From positions 1 to 9,341 of the forward strand of contig JBBWZQ010000020.1 of assembly GCA_039649115.1 (NCBI GenBank): DNA of 9,341 nt. Reading direction: 5' to 3'. The position numbers and the translations under genes were made by a program. Numbering within the stretch: the stretch's first letter is position 1; each line of letters begins with the position of its first letter. Shown in pieces: positions 6,802-9,341 of this stretch. Source of the stretch: DATEJJ01 sp039649115 (GTDB taxonomy: Bacteria > Actinomycetota > Actinomycetes > Mycobacteriales > Micromonosporaceae). A model generated the notes under the pieces. That model did no database searches. It was not told where the DNA came from and saw only the letters and a list, made by a program, of their open reading frames with translations.

Positions 6802-9341
6802 GGGCGGTGGACGAGCTGGACGCCGACCAGTTCGAGGCGGGTGGTGCCGTCCGGGTCGACCAGCGCCGCATCGCAGACGGCGCCGGACTCGTCGGCCCGT
6901 ACCGCCCGGACCACACCGCGCGACCCGGCCGGGACGGGGCCGCGCCGGTACACCCGGCATTCGCCGATCGCCATGGGCAGCGTGAGCCCGGCGCCGGCCT
7001 GGCGCGCCCACAGCACCGCCAGTTGCAGGGCGCCGTCCAGCGCCGCCACGTCCACCTCACCGGATGATCCGGCCCAGCCCAGGGCCTGCGACCCGACGAC
7101 GACCGCGTCGGCACCCAGGGGACCGACGCCGGGAGCACCGTGGAGGGCGCGCAGGGCCGCCCCGTGGAAGAGGGTCGTGCCGTCGTACGGGTCGCTCAAC
7201 CGCGCCAGCCCGTCCGGCGCCCGCCAACCGTCCGATGTGGACACCATCTCGGCTGCCGCGCGCGCCCGGTAGTGCGGCCGGCCCGTGTCGTCGCGCAGGT
7301 CGAGGTCCAGTGCCGGACCGTCCTGCCCGGTGGCTTCCTGGCCGCACACCACGAGCCGGTGCCCGCCGTCGGCCAGCCGGGGCAGCGCGACCTTGTCGAG
7401 TACCCGAAGGTCACGCAGGACGAACTGGCCGGCCGATGGTCGCCAGGCCCGGGCCACCGCGGCGAACCAGTCGACGACGGTCGCCATGGGAAGTACCGCG
7501 ACGCCGGCGATCTGGTGGTCGGCGAGGTACGGATACGCCGGCCCGGTCACGGTCACCTCCGCGGCGAGGGCCGAGCCGGCCGGTACCGGCGGATCCGCGC
7601 GCGCCGACCGGACCACCACCACGTCGCCCGCCGGGCTGGCGAGTTCGTCGAGGAAGGCAGCCGCGCCGGCGGCCGGATCGATCAGCGGCACTCCGCCGCC
7701 CTGGAAGCGCTCCGCGAGCTCCGGCGTGACCATGCCGCCCCGCCAGGGGCCCCAGGCGATCGCGCGGACGAGGCAGCCGGGGCGCCTGGCCTGTTCCCGG
7801 GCGAGCACCGTGTCGAGCACGTCATTGGCCATCGCGTAGTCGGCCTGTCCCGGGTTGCCGAAAACCGCAGCGACCGAGGAGAACACGCAGAGCACCTCCA
7901 GCGGATCGTCCGCCGTGGCGGCCAGCAGCGCGCGCAGCCCGGCAACCTTGGTGCCGAAGACGCGCGCGAACTGATCGTCGGTCTTGCCGGCCAGCCGCGC
8001 ATCGGCCACCACGCCGGCCGCATGCACGACCGCGGTGACCGGTCCCCAGTCGGCCCGTACCCGTGCCAGCACCTCGGCCACAGCGGTGGCGTCCCGTACG
8101 TCGACGGCGGCGTACCGCACGCTCGCGCCGTACCCCTCGATAGCGCTCAGGGTCTCCCGGATCTCGCGCACCGCCAGCACCTGGCGGGCCTGCGCGCCGA
8201 CCTCGGCCGGGGTACCGGGGCGGCGTCGGGGGTGCTCGCTTCCGCCAAACACCGGCTCCGGCTGTGCTCCCCCGGATCGCCGGCCCGCCAGCAGGTGGAC
8301 GAGGCCCGGCTCGTCGGTCGCCGCCGACAGGCCCGCAGGCTCGACCACCAGCGGCGTGCGGCCGAGCAGGACCACGCGCGGCCGGTACCGGCTGGCGAGC
8401 AACCGCATGGCCGCCGCGGTCACACCCCGGGCACCGCCGGTCGCCACCACCACGGAATGCGGTCCGATCCGTGGCGCTGACGGGCTGATCGGTGACTCGA
8501 CCAGTTCCGGGACCACCCGGGTACCGTCCGCCCGCAGACCCACGGTGACGGCACCGCCCCCGGTGCGAAGTTCGGCCACGATCGCCTCGGCGACGGCGTC
8601 GGGCGGGCGGCCGACGGCCACGCACTCGATCGCCTTGACCGCCGCGCGTGGCCACTCCCTCGCCGCCGTCCTGGCCAACGCGCCGAGCCCACCGAGCCAC
8701 GCCCGCACCGCGTCGCCACCGGTGTCCTGGACCGTCACGAAGACCCCGCCGTCCGCCTCCATCCGCGCCGCGACGGTACGGGCGGCGTGCAATGCGGTCC
8801 GCTGCACCTCCCGCGCCTCGTCGACCGAGGTGACGCGGCGCAACCCGTCCAGCAGGACCACCCCCGCGGCGTCCGGCGGCACCTGTGCCAGAACCGTGGC
8901 GCGGATGCCGTGCCGGGCGAGGCGGGCGACCACGAGCGGCGCGATCCCCAGCCCGTCGTCCGTGACCACCAGCGGCTGGCCGGTCAGGCCCGGCATGGAC
9001 AGGCCGCTGGGCGGGGCGGCGACCATCCGTACCGCCCAGCGCTGCGGCTCGACCGGGTGGGCGTGCGCCGCGACGGGCACGTGCGGCGCGACCGCCTGCG
9101 CCGCCGGCTGGCTCAACCGCTCGGCTATCGCGCGAAGGGTCCGCAGGGTCGGCAGCTCGGCCAGTTGGCCGCCGCCCAGGTCTCCGATGCGTTCCCGGAC
9201 CGCCGACAGGATCTCCACCTTCTTGATGGAGTCGATGCCGAGGTCGGTGTCCAGCTCCATGTCGACGGTGAGCAGATCGACCGGGTACCCGGTGCGCTCG
9301 GCGACCACCGACAGCAGCAGGGACCCGATGCTCTCGGCATC
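6798..9341 (-). CDS. PfaA-like PUFA/secondary-lipid synthase subunit, C-terminal part: ACP-KR-DH (5' end outside window)
   Basis: The frame runs unbroken from the right edge to a TGA at 6800-6798 (847 residues). The GTG at 9308 is not the start, because the codons before it (DAESIGSLLLS) continue the first helix of an ACP. Residues 1-78 are an ACP with the PUFA-synthase signature DLGIDSIKKVEIL; S38 carries the phosphopantetheine arm. An Ala/Pro-rich linker leads to the KR (about 105-580), which reduces 3-ketoacyl-ACP with NADPH. From about 592 to the end is a double-hotdog dehydratase with H609 and D769. ACP(s)-KR-DH is the C-terminal order of PfaA, so this should be the last ACP of an array. 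The KS, AT and any further ACPs would lie beyond the window. The gene is first in the pair and overlaps the PfaC-like gene by 4 bp. Domain calls are firm; the full size and ACP number cannot be known here. Confidence 0.94.
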   Translation of the reverse strand, partial: DAESIGSLLLSVVAERTGYPVDLLTVDMELDTDLGIDSIKKVEILSAVRERIGDLGGGQLAELPTLRTLRAIAERLSQPAAQAVAPHVPVAAHAHPVEPQRWAVRMVAAPPSGLSMPGLTGQPLVVTDDGLGIAPLVVARLARHGIRATVLAQVPPDAAGVVLLDGLRRVTSVDEAREVQRTALHAARTVAARMEADGGVFVTVQDTGGDAVRAWLGGLGALARTAAREWPRAAVKAIECVAVGRPPDAVAEAIVAELRTGGGAVTVGLRADGTRVVPELVESPISPSAPRIGPHSVVVATGGARGVTAAAMRLLASRYRPRVVLLGRTPLVVEPAGLSAATDEPGLVHLLAGRRSGGAQPEPVFGGSEHPRRRPGTPAEVGAQARQVLAVREIRETLSAIEGYGASVRYAAVDVRDATAVAEVLARVRADWGPVTAVVHAAGVVADARLAGKTDDQFARVFGTKVAGLRALLAATADDPLEVLCVFSSVAAVFGNPGQADYAMANDVLDTVLAREQARRPGCLVRAIAWGPWRGGMVTPELAERFQGGGVPLIDPAAGAAAFLDELASPAGDVVVVRSARADPPVPAGSALAAEVTVTGPAYPYLADHQIAGVAVLPMATVVDWFAAVARAWRPSAGQFVLRDLRVLDKVALPRLADGGHRLVVCGQEATGQDGPALDLDLRDDTGRPHYRARAAAEMVSTSDGWRAPDGLARLSDPYDGTTLFHGAALRALHGAPGVGPLGADAVVVGSQALGWAGSSGEVDVAALDGALQLAVLWARQAGAGLTLPMAIGECRVYRRGPVPAGSRGVVRAVRADESGAVCDAALVDPDGTTRLELVGVQLVHRP
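6801..7568 (-). other. PKS-type double-hotdog dehydratase domain of the PfaA-like subunit
   Basis: Residues 592-847 contain the HxxxGxxxxP motif as H609-Q-I-A-G613-V-A-V-L-P618 in the first lobe, and D769-G-A-L-Q773 in the second. These are the expected catalytic His and Asp of PKS dehydratases (PS-DH). The protein stops directly after the second lobe (GVQLVHRP). A DH of this class at the end of PfaA is known from PUFA synthases. It is distinct from the FabA-type dehydratases in the neighbouring subunit. Confidence 0.9.
7602..9029 (-). other. Ketoreductase domain (structural plus catalytic subdomains) of the PfaA-like subunit
   Basis: Residues about 105-290 form the structural subdomain. The catalytic Rossmann fold starts at VVVATGGARGVTAAAM (297-312), with the NADPH-binding GGARG loop. 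Catalytic residues are K465, S489 (VFSSVAAVFG), Y502 (QADYAMAND) and N506; the S-to-Y spacing is the usual 13. Between the second beta strand and the DVRD motif lies a long insertion (about 331-407) ending in REIRETLSAIEGYG. A segment of this kind is typical of PfaA KRs and absent from ordinary modular PKS KRs. All catalytic residues are present, so the domain is predicted active. Confidence 0.93.
9108..9341 (-). other. Acyl carrier protein domain of the PfaA-like subunit
   Basis: The visible residues 1-78 cover most of one ACP. The motif DLGIDSIKKVEIL, with S38 (codon 9230-9228) as phosphopantetheinylation site, is the form found in the tandem ACPs of PUFA synthases. Canonical modular PKS ACPs more often read LGxDSLxxVEL. 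The acidic run before it (VDMELDTDLGID) and helix III (LPTLRTLRAIAERL) complete the fold. It is followed by an Ala/Pro/His linker and then the KR, so it should be the last carrier domain of the array. Confidence 0.95.

Noticed and set aside
6802..7011. Possible 70-residue N-terminal extension of the PfaC-like protein from 7011
   Set aside because: It is Arg/Pro/Gly-rich, lies entirely over the dehydratase coding region of the upstream gene in another frame, and has no KS-like or docking features. The GTG at 6801 fits both the overlap and the KS start.
3121..7272. Very long open frame on the plus strand opposite both megasynthase genes
   Set aside because: Its translation is low-complexity, rich in Arg, Gly, Ala and Val with scattered His and Gln, and shows no domain motif. 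Long antisense open frames are expected in very GC-rich coding DNA.
7140..8480. Plus-strand open frame opposite the KR/DH region
   Set aside because: It is antisense to a segment with intact KR and DH catalytic motifs, and its own product is Arg/Gly/His-rich without recognisable structure.
6798..9308. Taking the GTG at 9308 as the start of the PfaA-like gene
   Set aside because: The 11 codons before it are in frame up to the window edge and continue the first helix of the ACP, so the gene is cut by the window rather than starting here.

Overview
This window is very GC-rich DNA whose codons nearly all end in G or C. It carries large multidomain megasynthase genes and looks like the genome of a high-GC actinomycete. 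A Micromonosporaceae-type or Streptomyces-type host is my inference; nothing in the window fixes the genus. About 99% of the window is coding, and I see no RNA genes, CRISPR arrays, insertion sequences or phage features.

The main content is the 3' part of a polyunsaturated-fatty-acid (PUFA) synthase-like operon on the minus strand, a so-called secondary-lipid synthase. In transcription order, from the right edge leftwards, it holds two genes. (1) 9341-6798 is the C-terminal 847 residues of a PfaA-like subunit: the last acyl carrier protein (ACP), a ketoreductase (KR) with the PfaA-type insertion, and a double-hotdog polyketide dehydratase (DH). Its 5' end lies outside the window, so the expected KS, AT and further ACPs cannot be seen. 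(2) 6801-691 is a complete 2036-residue PfaC-like subunit: ketosynthase (KS), chain-length-factor-like KS (CLF), acyltransferase (AT), a helical linker, and four FabA-like hotdog lobes forming two dehydratases. The two genes overlap by 4 bp (GTGA) and are probably translationally coupled.

On the left, positions 1-684 on the plus strand hold the 3' part of a gene for a GNAT-like or otherwise uncharacterised protein. It converges on the PfaC-like gene with only 6 bp between the two stop codons.

Together the two minus-strand proteins would carry out iterative chain extension on a tethered ACP. Condensation is by KS or KS/CLF, ketoreduction by the KR, and dehydration by two chemically different kinds of DH: the PKS-type DH of the first subunit and the FabA-type DHs of the second, which in PUFA synthases can also isomerise double bonds. 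The expected product is a polyunsaturated or polyene acyl chain. The enoylreductase (PfaD type), the phosphopantetheinyl transferase and any release enzyme are not in the window. An AT inside the PfaC-like subunit recalls the Pfa3 proteins of terrestrial myxobacteria rather than marine gammaproteobacterial PfaC. Unlike Pfa3, this protein ends right after the last dehydratase lobe, with no C-terminal acylglycerolphosphate acyltransferase. The actual product cannot be predicted from this window.
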